From Laburnicola sp. R22_1 (Eukaryota > Ascomycota > Dothideomycetes > Pleosporales > Didymosphaeriaceae): 64,000 bases of DNA. Below the pieces are notes generated by a model. It saw only the letters and a program-made list of their open reading frames with translations, was not told the origin of the DNA and searched no databases. This document shows, in pieces, positions 48,276 through 59,221 of the stretch. Position 1 is the first letter of the stretch; every line of letters begins with the position of its first letter. The translations under genes and the position numbers were made by a program. The stretch lies in assembly GCA_014281115.1 (NCBI GenBank), contig JACONQ010000017.1, positions 310,001-374,000 of the forward strand, written 5' to 3'.

Positions 48276-50619
48276 TTAGTTGGCTCGGATAACCAGCTTG
48301 GAAAGGAACTTGTTGGATAGCGAGTCAAAGTCATTTCGGTCGAACTTGCACTCGCTTCTTGACCGCAAGTAGGTTTCTGCGCGTCAGGTTAGTCTCAGGC
48401 CAGCCGAAACCGAGGGTGCGTCGGACTTACCGTATTTGGTTACATGTGCACGGACCTCTGTCATCGCATCGCACACCGCCGGGTTGGAGTTCAACAGGTT
48501 GTGGTGCTTTCGGGTATCCCACTCTGTGAAGGTAGGGAGCTTTTGTGAGATTGCCGAAAATAGACCTACAATGACGCCGACGGGCGTCGACTCCATGTCA
48601 TTGCAGAACTTTTGCACTGCGGGCTGATCCGGTACCCTGTAGTTGCAGTCGAACTGCATCAACTCCCACACAGCCAGGATGATGGCGGCCAGCATGAAAA
48701 TGGTGGGCCAGTTTTTCAGCTTGTCGCCGCTGTAAACGGACGAGTACAGCGCCGAGAGCTCCTCCAGGACGTCTTTCTGGAGTTCGCGCCACATGTCCGC
48801 AAGCGCACACTTGACCTGGAAGTTGATCATGACGGGAGCCACAGTCTTGCCGTGGAATTTGGATTGGTGGTCCTCAACTTTTCCGATATTGAGGTCTTCC
48901 TCCCCAAGGCCTTCAACCATGGTGACGTGTAGGGTTAGGTTGTACGCGACAACAAGCTTCAACGCTTTTCGAATGATGGGGAGCTGTTCCCGCAAGTAGA
49001 AGCGGTAGGCTGTCTTGAGAATCTCGGTGACAAAGTAGGTACCCTCGAAATACTCATCGACAAATGGCTCAAAGCCGCCATCAATGTGACGGTCAAGATA
49101 ATCGGAGAGCATGCTTCGTGAGACGCCCTCCATACCAGCAGAGAGCTTGGCGGTGTTGATCTCGAAGTGAAGGCCGTTCAAGCTCTCGCACCAGTCGACG
49201 CCAAAACACTTCTCGTCCCTAACATATACCTCACGGGCCATGATGGGAAGGTAGTGACCGTAGCCGTGAGTAACGTAGATGGGGCGTTCATGAGGTGAGA
49301 AGCCCTTGATGTTGCCAATAGAGAAGCCAAGGCTGACATGGCGCTCGTAGTCGGCCTTCCAGTCCTTCATGAAATAGGCAATGTCCTTGATGTCGATACG
49401 GGTGCAGGGAACCTGCCACAGGCGGGCGTGAGATGGCTGGCAGCCACCGCATGGATCACCCTTGTCGCACGTCTTCTTGAGGAACTTGCACCTTAAGCAG
49501 GCGCGCAGCTTGCGGATCTCATGTGCTTGCTGTCGCTGTTCGGGTCGGAGAGGACCGCGCCGCCTGCCAACACGCTTCTCACCTTGGACATCTTTCTTGG
49601 TGGAGTGAGGTGACGTCTTCTTCGCAATGGTCTTGGTGGGCTTGGCTCCGACGGGGGACTTTCTCCGACGAGATGGCGGTGAATTGATTGCAGACGAAGT
49701 CGGTGACGAAGAACTGGACGACGAGGTCTTGACGTCGACGGGCTGTGCGCGAGGCATGGGCGGGCTCACAGATTGGTTCGGCGAGATGTAGTTGGCAAAG
49801 TCATGCTCGTTGACTGATGAAAGTCCATGGTGACAGTTGGACGAGTGACTGTGTGAGTGTGCGAGTTCCAGCAGGTTTTCGGCTTCAGATTGAGGTGAGT
49901 TCATTGGGAACGGGATCTCTTCGAAGCTACTGAAGGAGTGCGCAGATCGAGGCGCGTCTGAGGAGTCTGAGTTGGCGCGAATGTGGATGGAAAGGGTTTG
50001 AGCCGGGTTGACGATGAGGGGTTGCGGGTCATTGGAGAAGTCGTACGAGTTACGGTGACCCATCTCCACGGCCGTCCATTCGTTGTCGCTGCTAGAAAGC
50101 GACCTGACCTCCAGCCACTGCTCGGTCGGTGAGCCCGTGCCCACACTGGTCGTGGCTGCGCTCGGGGCGGTGAAGTCCTGGGCGTTTGATATGTTGGAGA
50201 AGTCTTGAGCAAAGTCTGCCATGCCGAAGGGAGCGGCCATTTGTTGCGTCATGTCCATGGAGGTGGTCGCCATCATGTTAAAGGCGGTAGGGGCGTTCAT
50301 GGACATGGAGGTCATCAATGCCTGCGAGGTATTTATGGGGAAGTCGACAGGAGAGGTGTGCAGCGGGCCGCCAAAGGTAGCGTTGAAGTCGGCCATGTCT
50401 GATCCGAAGGCCTGCTGAGCGAAGCCGGTGCTTGCGCTGAAGTTGATCCAGTCGGGCAGCATGGGGTTTGTAGCCATTGCGGATGGAAAGGCCAGGCCTG
50501 TCGTCTGGAGCGGCGCGATTGCGCCCGAGGTGGTCGGGAGCACATTGTTCTGCTGTGCGGTGGTTGCGGGCGCCGTGTTTACGCGTCGCTGCTGCTCCTG
50601 CTCCTGCTGCTGCTGCTGT

Positions 50620-50708
<89 letters not shown>

Positions 50709-50852
50709 GTGGTGGGCATCGTGCTGCTGCGGCATCTGGCCGTGCGGCAGCGGCCACGTCTGGTGCGAGAGGTTGTAGTTGAACGACTGGCGGTTCGGGT
50801 CGAACGAATGGTCGAAGGCGTACAGGTCGAGGTTGTCGAGGTTGGACTCCAT
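48276..50852 (-). CDS. Zn(II)2Cys6 transcription factor with long polyQ tract
   Basis: 840 residues from exons 50852-48431 and 48376-48276, joined in phase over a 54-nt intron; the last exon gives TYLRSRSECKFDRNDFD and ends VIRAN. The start is MESNLDNLDLYAF. Residues about 50-90 hold HHH followed by an uninterrupted run of 34 Gln (50604-50705) mixing CAG and CAA codons. A basic region (SPPSRRRKSPVGAKP, VGRRRGPLRPEQRQ) precedes the binuclear cluster CLRCKFLKKTCDKGDPCGGC with a later Cys in VPCTRIDI. The C-terminal 400 residues are helical and look like the regulatory domain of fungal C6 factors. It is probably a nuclear activator; its targets are unknown. The frame stays open upstream to 51455, but that part looks like 5' UTR. 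Confidence 0.88.
50604..50705 (-). repeat. CAG/CAA polyglutamine tract
   Basis: 34 consecutive Gln codons within the Zn2Cys6 factor; CAA codons interrupt the CAG runs. Confidence 0.95.
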
Positions 50853-53800
50853 GTTTGTAATGGAGAGGAGGGTTTGGCGGAGGTGCTCAGCTGGACAGAG
50901 CTCAGTGCTGAGCAGAGCGGTGTGGTGTGAGAGGAATCGAGGCGGAGAATCGAAGAGGCGGGCGGGGCACCCGTGCGCGGCATCAAGGCTCTGGCGCAAA
51001 CTGGCGGTGACGGCCACGGGACTAGCCATGCACGCCAGATGCAGCAACACGACCAGCCCAGCCCCCTGTGCGTCCAATTGCACGCCATTGCACCCCCCCG
51101 CTCGCGGCTGGCCGCGCCCGTCGGACGAGCCGTGGGCGTGATCGCCCTTCGCTCCCGCCGCGCAGCGACGAGGAGTGGTTGAGTGGGACACGAGCAGCTT
51201 CAAGAGACGCCGTCTGCGCTGCTGGCTGGCCTCGGGCGGCCTGGCATCTCGAGTGCGTGCGCGCGCGCATGGAGCGCATCCTCCGTCAACGGAACAGCCT
51301 TCGCCCGCCCAGCGCCCGCCCAGCGAGTGCCTGTGGCAGTGTGGCTCCTCCACGCCAGGCCTCCACTCCACGAGTCCACTGTCCATCCATTCCATCCCAT
51401 GCCGCGGCTGACGCCGGGCTGCCGGCCACCCAAGGCCGTCGCACCTGTCTCGCAACGAGCCATGGCTGGCTGCCCCCCAAGACCTATCAGCGCTACCCTC
51501 GGCACTATCGATACACGACGAGCGTTAGCCTGCGTCGGCAATGAGCAATCCCACCGCGAGGGCGTGCAGTGCCTCTTCGACTTCCGACCTGCAGCCCGGA
51601 GCCAACGTTGAAGAAGAGCCTGTCCCTCGCCCTGCGTGCCCCGTCCGTCGTCTCGTAGTCTGCGAGCCGGCGAAGCTGCCAGCGCACCCTCACGCCGTCT
51701 GATATCGCACGCGGCCGTTGGCAGACGCTGTAGCATGCGCGAGAGCCATGCCAAAAGGGCGCATGGACCAGGGCTAGCGGCGCCCGCCGCCACCGGATGC
51801 CACTCTTCGACGGGACCTCACATCCCTCACTCACCGACTCTGCCAAACGCGCCCTCCAAAATAGCCTCAAACGCGTGCGAGCCTCGAGCATGCGCGCGCC
51901 TTGCTTCTCTCCACGCTGCCTGCCCTCTCGTCCCCTCGTGCCCGCCCGTGCCTTTACCATGGTCTGAATGCCGCCGGCCCTCCCTTTCGCCGCTTGGGAC
52001 CGCTGTATGCGCATCAGCGACATCTGTCGTGGCACCGCTCACGCACATGGTCACACTGAGTGCGGCCTTGCGTCAGATGTTTCGTCAAGACCGGCGCTCG
52101 TCCAATCCGCCCATGCTTGGCTGTGCATGCAGCTCCACTCAGCCATGACAGGAAAACAAAGGACCCTGATTCTCCGCTTCTTGCCCTGGTGCTAGGTGCA
52201 AAGCAGCAAGCATTCCCGTGACCATCTCATGCCCTAATCGTAGATCCCTTGCATCGCTTTTGCTCGTAATGGCATGCATGCTCCGGGGTGCGTTCGGGCC
52301 TGCCGACAGCGATCGCATAGACATGTAGAATCGTCTTCCATGATGCGGACATCGATCAGGACCCGTACTTGGACGCAGTCTGTGGCGTCGTTGCACCGTC
52401 TTGTCGACGTTGCCTATTGTCCGACTCAAACGCCAAATTCGCCTTGTAGAGCCTTGATGCTTGCTTCGCTACGGGGCACAGCCGGCGTAGCAAGGACTAG
52501 CCCATGTGCCGAGCTGACAGGAAATGTCAGATGAGCAAACCACTTCGTTTGCCTTGAATCAAAATCCATATGGGTGCTCTTGTCATCGCTGCTTGGGAAG
52601 AAGAAACGAGCCGGTGAATTGCCTAGCGGAGCGGTAGACATACTGGATGAAGCCAATGTCGATACCCACGCAACCAAGAGACGGGCTTGTGGTAGCGAGC
52701 TGCAAGTTGGATTGGATAAGAGAAGCTGGCTGCTGCTGTGATTACTGGAAGTAGGCTTTGCGGTTGAGACATTGTGGGGGCGGACGTTACGACCTCCTCT
52801 TTGCCATTGTTGTAAGAGATATACGTGTCGGAGTTATTAGAGGGTAAGCGATCGACCTGGCGGGCGCTCAAGAGGGGGCATCGAGGTGGTCCGGCGTAAT
52901 TCCAGAAGGGATTGCTTCGAGTAGTAGCCGTGCAGCCCCGGGTGTTGCGTTGGCGAGGGCCGTTGGTGTGGTGTAGATATGTGTGACGTTGAGATCATGA
53001 ATGCAAACAGAGCAGCGGGCTGAGGTGACACGGGTCGTGCTTTCCTCCCATGTACACTGAGCCCGGGAAGGCGCTCAATCCCGGGTCTCTCGTCAATACT
53101 TGCTCACTTGAGAGCTCTGGACGCTCACGGGTCACATGCATGATGACACTCCTTATGGGGGTTATACGACCCCAAAATGCGCAGTTAATGCTGTGCGAAG
53201 AAAAGTTAAGTGGGTATTTACGCTTAAATCTTCATTCGCTGTTATTTAGAGAGTATAGGAGGTGCGTTGAGGTTGTCCCAATTGGAGGGCAAGAGGGTTG
53301 AAGGCATAATGAGCGTTCTGGGAAGGGCCAAGAACCGTAAGGCTCCGGGGCTCCAGATGAAGGACATTCATGACGCGGATGCCCAGCCGTTGCCCCGTTC
53401 ATGATGCGGAGACCCAGCCATTGCCCGGCACCTGCGCTTTCTCATGAGAACCACTGTCGATGAAGCTTATCATGATGGCTGTCCTGTATGGACCCAACAA
53501 GACATTCAGTTGTGGAGAGGTTCCCGTGACGTCCCGAGAAATAGCACTTGTTAAAACCCTACACTTAGCTCCTGGTCTTCTTTGTCTTAGGCTCCTTATG
53601 AGGCTGCTTCTCGGACCTACCGCCTATATTCTACTTTTATAGCACCTCCATGGTCTCGCTCAGTATCATTATCGTATTTACAGTGGCACCTCCGCATCAG
53701 TCACGTCACTCTGAAACGGAGTAAAGCCTCTCATCGCTGCACTGGGGCCAGCGAAGAAGCACATCTATCTAGATTCACAACACGAGCAAGAAATTGCAAA

Positions 53801-54679
53801 ACAACACCATGGACTACCAAACCCGGAGGAAGGCGCCAAGTTGGGCTTACTCTTATTTAAAGAACAAATTGCTATTCTCGAACATGTGCTTGTGCAAGCT
53901 GGAGAGCTTTACGATGCCACGAATGATCTAATGATCCAGGGGCCTTGTTGCAGCTTGCTCGACAGATTGTCATTGCCGGCGAAAATAAGAATAGTTAATT
54001 ATTCGAAGAATTGAAAGAGTCGTAAAATGTAAGTTGTTCGAACTCAAAGGGACATAAACATAGTCTAAGGTACCAGTGCAGTTCTGCAGCTCTACTGAGA
54101 CGCTCGTCAAAAAGAATGTACAGACCAAAGAACATTTCCACTAGCAGTACAACAAGAATCTGCACCATAAAAACTAGACATTGAATCATAAGCTTAGTGT
54201 CTAAGCCTACTATAACCAAGGACAAGCATAATATGCCGCCGAAAACGCTGCCATGGTTTCTCCACTTTACCTCAGAGATCCCATCTCCATGCAAAATTCA
54301 ACGAGGGACTAAAAACAAGGCAGGGTACGGACTCGCTACGAAGGAGCTGCAAGGGAATACGATACGGACGCAATTCGAAGGTTCAAAGGCGTAACATAAC
54401 AGCGTCGAGACCAACGGGAAACCAGGAAGAAGAGACCAGAAATGGCAATATGAAATGTGCAACACAAAATCAGTCTAGATGCGAGTAGTTTCGAGGCTGC
54501 ACGGTGTAACATCTTGTTCGTCCGATGTAGTGTGTTGACTATACTATGCACAGCTCACACGACGGTGCTTCTCACTCGACGTTGGTTCACACCTTGTATC
54601 AGAAAACAGCATAAACCCTCCCCAAACATCGACTCAGCAACACAATATTTTCGCCATAGGCTTCAATACAATTTCCAAG
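50853..54679. other. Zn2Cys6 upstream region and gene-poor DNA
   Basis: The first 1.2 kb is GC rich and open in several frames on both strands, and probably holds the promoter and long 5' UTR of the Zn2Cys6 gene. From 52 to 54.7 kb I see no gene. A 30-bp direct repeat sits at 53368-53427. Confidence 0.4.
53368..53427. repeat. 30-bp direct repeat x 2
   Basis: Two adjacent 30-bp copies starting TTCATGA(C/T)GCGGA and ending in TTGCCC, differing at a few positions. Confidence 0.8.
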
Positions 54680-55704
54680 CAGCATCACTCCCTTTATCAA
54701 GAGCATACTCCCCCGTACTCCCCACCAAGCCCAAAACTCTTCCCATACTGCAACCACCTCTCTTTCGTGATCAACGCCACGTTCAACGCTCCACTACCCA
54801 CATCTCCAAATCCCATCCATCTATTAGAGCGCCATAGGCGAGAAAAGCAAGCCATATCCCAACACGCTGACAACGGCCTACATCATGCTAAACCGGTATA
54901 CCAACTTCGTAAATCCGGACACGAACACCGCATCAGTTAACATAAGCCCAAGTAGGGAAAACCAGCGGCAAAGCAAGTACAACGTGTGCAGATGGACAAA
55001 GTTAACCAGGTACGTGAGATGAGGTACATCTATATCACAGACAAACGTTACCATCACTATTTCCACCAGGATGTTGCCGAATTAAAGCAACCTGCTCACG
55101 GTAGCAATCTTCCCAATGACAGTATCACTCGGTCGCGTCACTAGTAAGACCATCCCTGACAAGAACAGTGATAGTACCGGAACACAGCGAGCTTGCGTTA
55201 GATGAGCTCGTACCACTGCTCTACCGTCTTTAGACGTACGTACTCCAAGTGGAAACCCCGGTTTGAGAGTAGCAGACTATGTAGTATCGGGCTGGCGGCA
55301 GCCCCGTTTGCTCGATCTCTGCGTTCGTTGCATTGTGGAATGTTGCCTGGCGGTTGGTCGCGGGGGATATCCTCCATTGGGAATGGATGCTCGAAAGCTC
55401 GGTTCTGTGTTGTACCTGTGGCATGTTCGATTTCTGGGTTGCTCGCTCTGTTGCTTTTTAAGGTCTTCGGGTCTGTGTGTTTTAAGAGTCTCTTGATTTT
55501 GATGTCACCAGTAGCGATTGTGGGCAGAGATGGGGTGCGCCGTATGGATGGGTGAGATGCACGCCATGCCATATCGGTCAGTGCTTGGAGCGAAGGTACA
55601 AGGAAACGAGTAAGAATAATGATTGGGAGTAGTATTAATGAGTCAAAATCTGACTGCGTGATATACGCTTGTACGTCAACATCTTTGAGGGCACGCTCCT
55701 GCAC
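54680..55704 (-). pseudogene. Decayed gene for a multi-pass membrane protein
   Basis: On the minus strand, protein-like segments follow one another but switch frame or meet stops. They are a 168-residue stretch starting at 55704, then CVPVLSLFLSGMVLLVT with IGKIATVSRLL near 55090-55180, a hydrophobic LVNFVHLHTLYLLCRWFSLL segment near 54970, VVSVLGYGLLFSPMAL near 54850, and GALNVALITKERWLQYGKSF near 54740. The composition and order recall the C-terminal parts of large fungal multi-TM proteins of unknown function. At least three stops or shifts separate the parts, so I call it a relic. Unrecognised introns could explain some of the breaks. Confidence 0.45.
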
Positions 55705-56106
55705 ATGTGCTTACATCCCATGTTGGTTTCTTTATGCGCGGGGTAGATCGAGTGCGTGCACGAGATATCTGGTGGACCCAAGAGCAAATTCAGCATGAGG
55801 AAAATACACACGATCTCACGGTATTTCTGGCAGCAGCGTCGAGCCTATGGTCATCGCTAGTTATTGAGTTGTGCGCTTGAGTCGGTGATTCTACCGGGTC
55901 TCGGACTTCGGCCCCCCACTCGGGTCGTTGGACTATGCACAACGTCGGCAAAAGATATGGCTGTATAAAGGCTGCAGTGCATCGGAGCATAATCAGAGAG
56001 GGCAAAGACACATACCGAACATAACAGTGCTCTTTCTGCTGCTATACACGAACAATCCGGCAGTAGTCCCGCAAGAAAGACAACCGAACGAAGCTCCGAC
56101 CCCGCC
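55705..56106. promoter_or_regulatory. Upstream of the cupin gene
   Basis: About 400 bp that should hold the cupin promoter; no other feature seen. Confidence 0.4.
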
Positions 56107-56661
56107 ATGGCTACAAAGCCGTTTGAAGTGCTCCCGCAGCCGCACCGGTTCATCACCACGCATGATGCAAAGGGCAAGGCCGTCTTCACCGAGAAGTTCG
56201 GCGAAGAGACTCAGATGGTGACTTTGCCCGACGGCATCGCATTTGGCCTCGACTACACGACCAGAGGCACGCCCGTCAGCATGGAGAAGGACGAAGACCT
56301 GGAGATCTACGATGGCGACCTGAAGAACCCCCCAGGCCTGACCGTCTCGGGCGGTTCCGTCCTCCGCCACGTGGACATTCCCCCGACCATGGAATGCACC
56401 ATGCATCGCACCGTGAGCCTGGATTATGGGGTTGTGCTGGAGGGCCAGGTCGACCTGCGGCTCGACAGCGGGGAGCAGCGCACGATGAAGGCTGGGGACG
56501 TCGCGATTCAGCGGGGGACGATGCATCAATGGATCAACCGGTCGGAGACCAAGTATGCGCGCATGCTGTTCGTGCTGGTGGACAGCAAGCCGCTCGTGGT
56601 CGCGGGGAAGACATTGGGTGAGGAGCTGGATGCAATGCCAGGCGTTAAGCCGTCCGAGTAG
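56107..56661 (+). CDS. Cupin-domain protein
   Basis: Single-exon protein of 184 residues with one C-terminal beta-barrel cupin domain. Motif 1 is seen in PTMECTMHRTVSLDYGVVLEGQ, with His, Tyr/Glu and Gly in the usual spacing but only one His of the H-x-H pair. Motif 2 is GDVAIQRGTMHQWIN, keeping the G, G, H and N of the family pattern. The N-terminal 90 residues are a non-cupin cap, with a helper strand in LPDGIAFGLDYTTRG. This arrangement matches many fungal small cupins found near secondary-metabolite or detoxification genes, but no such cluster is present here. Metal binding is uncertain given the missing His, and the substrate is unknown. Confidence 0.88.
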   Translation: MATKPFEVLPQPHRFITTHDAKGKAVFTEKFGEETQMVTLPDGIAFGLDYTTRGTPVSMEKDEDLEIYDGDLKNPPGLTVSGGSVLRHVDIPPTMECTMHRTVSLDYGVVLEGQVDLRLDSGEQRTMKAGDVAIQRGTMHQWINRSETKYARMLFVLVDSKPLVVAGKTLGEELDAMPGVKPSE

Positions 56662-57004
56662 GCGTCGTTCACGTGGTAGTCTGTATCTAGGTACCTACAT
56701 ACGTACGTAGGTACGTAAGCAACGCGTAATGGTAGAGGAGGAGGGGCCGGCAGGCGCAGTTTGCAAACGGGCCCTGCCAAGGCCCACTACTTCCTAATTC
56801 GAACCAACGCATCACTCTCCACCTCCTGCACTTCACGATTGCTCCCCGTTGTGAATCTACTGCCATTGCTACGCCTGTCTCTCTCATTGAAGCTACTGCG
56901 GCGCGCAGCTAACAGACCATGAGGCGGCCCATTCCGGTGGTGGGGCTTCGCGAACAATAGTAGCGCACTCTCAGAAGCAAACCCATTGTTCTATATCCAC
57001 CCAC
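56662..57004. other. Spacer between cupin and farnesyltransferase genes
   Basis: Holds a perfect inverted repeat 30 bp after the cupin stop and the short upstream region of the farnesyltransferase gene. No gene seen. Confidence 0.45.
56691..56714. terminator. Perfect inverted repeat in the cupin 3' flank
   Basis: GTACCTAC at 56691-56698 and its reverse complement GTAGGTAC at 56707-56714 flank an 8-base spacer. It could form a hairpin in the cupin 3' UTR. Fungal genes do not need such hairpins to end transcription, so the role is open. Confidence 0.35.
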
Positions 57005-58569
57005 ATGCCAATTCGGATACCAGTGAAAGGCAGGCGAAGAGCAAAGAAAATGGCGGCTGTGCGCCCTCAGCCTTCGCAGTCAACGTCTCCCTCATCCCGA
57101 CTTGAGCAAGTTTTAGACAGCACGAACCGCATCGAGGAGCTGTCCGACACCGATCTGGAATACGAAGACATGCCGACCTTGACCAAGGAGGAGCAGGCGA
57201 ACATGGCCTATCTTGAGAGCGTCAAGATACCGATCCAAGACAGTCTCAAGACCGACTCATCAGAGGTCCAGGATGAAACGCTGCAAGTCGTACTTCCGTA
57301 CCTGGAAGGCAACCCCAATGGCTTTCCGCTCAACATGTTTGGCATTCCACGTCTCCAAAAACAGAAACACATCGCATACCTCAGTAAGGCTTTGGGGGAC
57401 TATCCAGCGCAGTTTGCCATGATGGACGCTTCTCGGCCTTGGCTTGTGTATTGGAGCTTGCAGGGACTGAGCTCACTGGGTCACGACATCTCTGGATATC
57501 GTGAAAGGTAGGTTCTATCAGCTTTGACACAATCCTCTTTTCAGGGTGCAAATGTTTATTCCGTCCTGCACGTCTGACTTCTATCAGAGTCATACATACA
57601 TTTTCCTTGGCGCAACATCCAGACGGCGGCTACGGCGGCAATTACGGCCATCTGCCGCACCTTGCCGCGACTTACGCTGCAGTATTATCCATTGTTATGG
57701 TCGGTGGCGAAGCAGCTTACAAGTCGGTCAATCGCAAAAACCTGTGGCACTTCCTTGGCCAATTGAAGCAACCCGATGGGGGCTTCAACATGACAACGGG
57801 CGGTGAGGAAGACATTCGTGGTGCTTTCTGCGCTCTTGTCATTATGAGTTTACTGCGGATTCCACTCGAACTTCCACAGGATGCTCCCGCCCGTGCATCC
57901 GGTCTTACTAACTTCCTGGATAATCTCGGCACTTGGATATCCAAATGCCAGGCATTCGACGGTGGCATCTCAGCAGCCCCAGGAAACGAAGCCCACGGTG
58001 CATATGCCTTCTGTGGACTAGGTGCTTTGTCGATCATGGGCCCACCAAAGCAGACGTTGAACAAATATTTAGACGTGCCTAGACTCATACACTGGCTATC
58101 TGCACGGCAATGTGCTCCCGAGGGCGGCTACAACGGACGTACCAACAAGCTCGTGGACGGTTGCTATTCGCACTGGGTTGGCGGCTGCTGGTCGCTCGTG
58201 GAAGCTGCAACGACAACAGAGATTCGGAACCGTGAAGCTCTCGCACGATACATTCTCTGTGCAGCACAATTTCCCAAGGGCGGCCTGATCGACAAGCCGG
58301 GCAAAAGAGCGGACGCATATCACAGCTGCTATAACTTGGCTGGTCTGAGCGCCGCGCAGCATGTATATGCGTACGAGTACAAAGAGCAGGACGGGCCCGG
58401 TCAGGTAGATCTAGATGCGCCGTACTATTGGAAGGTGCAGGGGACGTACAATGGGGTGGATATCTGGGAGGAAACGGATTTGGTTGGGGAGGTGCATCCT
58501 GTCTTTGTTATTCCGTTGAAGGCCGTGCATGAATGCCGGAAGTACTTTGTGGACAAGGTGGGCTTCTAG
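57005..58569 (+). CDS. ram1: Protein farnesyltransferase beta subunit
   Basis: Catalytic beta subunit that attaches farnesyl to CaaX proteins such as Ras and mating pheromones, working with the Ram2-type alpha subunit in the cytosol. Exons 57005-57507 and 57588-58569 are joined over an 80-nt intron, giving 494 residues. The prenyltransferase alpha-alpha barrel repeats are clear: GGYGGNYGHLPHLAATYAAV, GGFNMTTGGEEDIRGAFCAL, GGISAAPGNEAHGAYAFCGL, GGYNGRTNKLVDGCYSHWVGG and GGLIDKPGKRADAYHSCYNLAGL. The zinc ligands are the Asp and Cys of DGCYSHWVGG and the His of DAYHSCYNLAG. The start at 57005 adds a basic N-terminus; Met 57050 is an alternative. Its length is slightly above yeast Ram1. Confidence 0.96.
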
Positions 58570-58764
58570 GCGGCTCGAGTAAGGCTTGCTATTATAATTC
58601 GATATACAGTTGTGTTGGCTACGTATGGGACGAGCAGATAAGGCGAGGACGATGACGATCCGAGTCGAGGTCCATAAAAGACATAGCCTCGGTGCTGTTG
58701 CATCTTTGCAGTCTATCCGTTGCCACTCCCGGTACCCACCCGTCTCCTTTTTTTTTCTGAGCAT

Positions 58765-59221
58765 TCACCCGTCCATGTAGACGGTCAGCGGTGGCCCATC
58801 CTCCACTTTGCCTTTCAACAAAGCTTTGATTTCCTTGTGGGCCGCGTCTTCGTTATCGTAGTAGTCCATGTCCTCTTTGGAGAGAAAGACGGTCCGCGCT
58901 ACGAATGTATACCCCTTGTTGCGAGGATCCATATGCGTGACGTGTCCGGCCGAGATCTGGATGTACTGTTTCCCATCCTACACGCCACTGTTAGTCAAAA
59001 GCCTCGCGTGAATGTACCATCCAATCAGGCCCATGGACCGGACTAGGCACAATACGCGATGCACGCATCTATGTACATATGTGCTGCTCGAAGCGGGACT
59101 ATGAATCAGGAACACGCACCTTGACAGCTTCTTGACTCAGCGTGGTGTATTTCTGCACGGCTCGCTCGACGGCGGCGGGATCGGGGATTTTGAACAAGGT
59201 TAGGCGGACGATTGCTACCAT
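58765..59221 (-). CDS. Stress-responsive A/B-barrel domain protein
   Basis: Small protein of 104 residues in two exons, 59221-59120 and 58977-58765, separated by a 142-nt GT-AG intron with a TAG acceptor; both exons are whole codons. The ferredoxin-like dimeric alpha/beta barrel is recognisable: it starts MVAIVRLTLFKIPDP, has a helix (VERAVQKYTTLSQEAVK), then GHVTHMDPRNKGYTFVARTVFLSKEDMDYYDNEDAAHKEIKALLKG and the terminal PPLTVYMDG. Such proteins dimerise and have been linked to stress responses and aromatic-compound chemistry; no substrate can be assigned. It is convergent with the farnesyltransferase gene, the stops lying about 200 bp apart. Confidence 0.85.

Noticed and set aside
50853..51455. 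N-terminal extension of the Zn2Cys6 factor
   Set aside because: The frame is open but Arg/Ala/Gly rich without protein character, and the typical start MESNLDNLDLY lies downstream; treated as 5' UTR.
56790..56830. GGTTCGAATTA on the minus strand, resembling a tRNA B-box
   Set aside because: No T-stem pairing and no acceptor stem around it.
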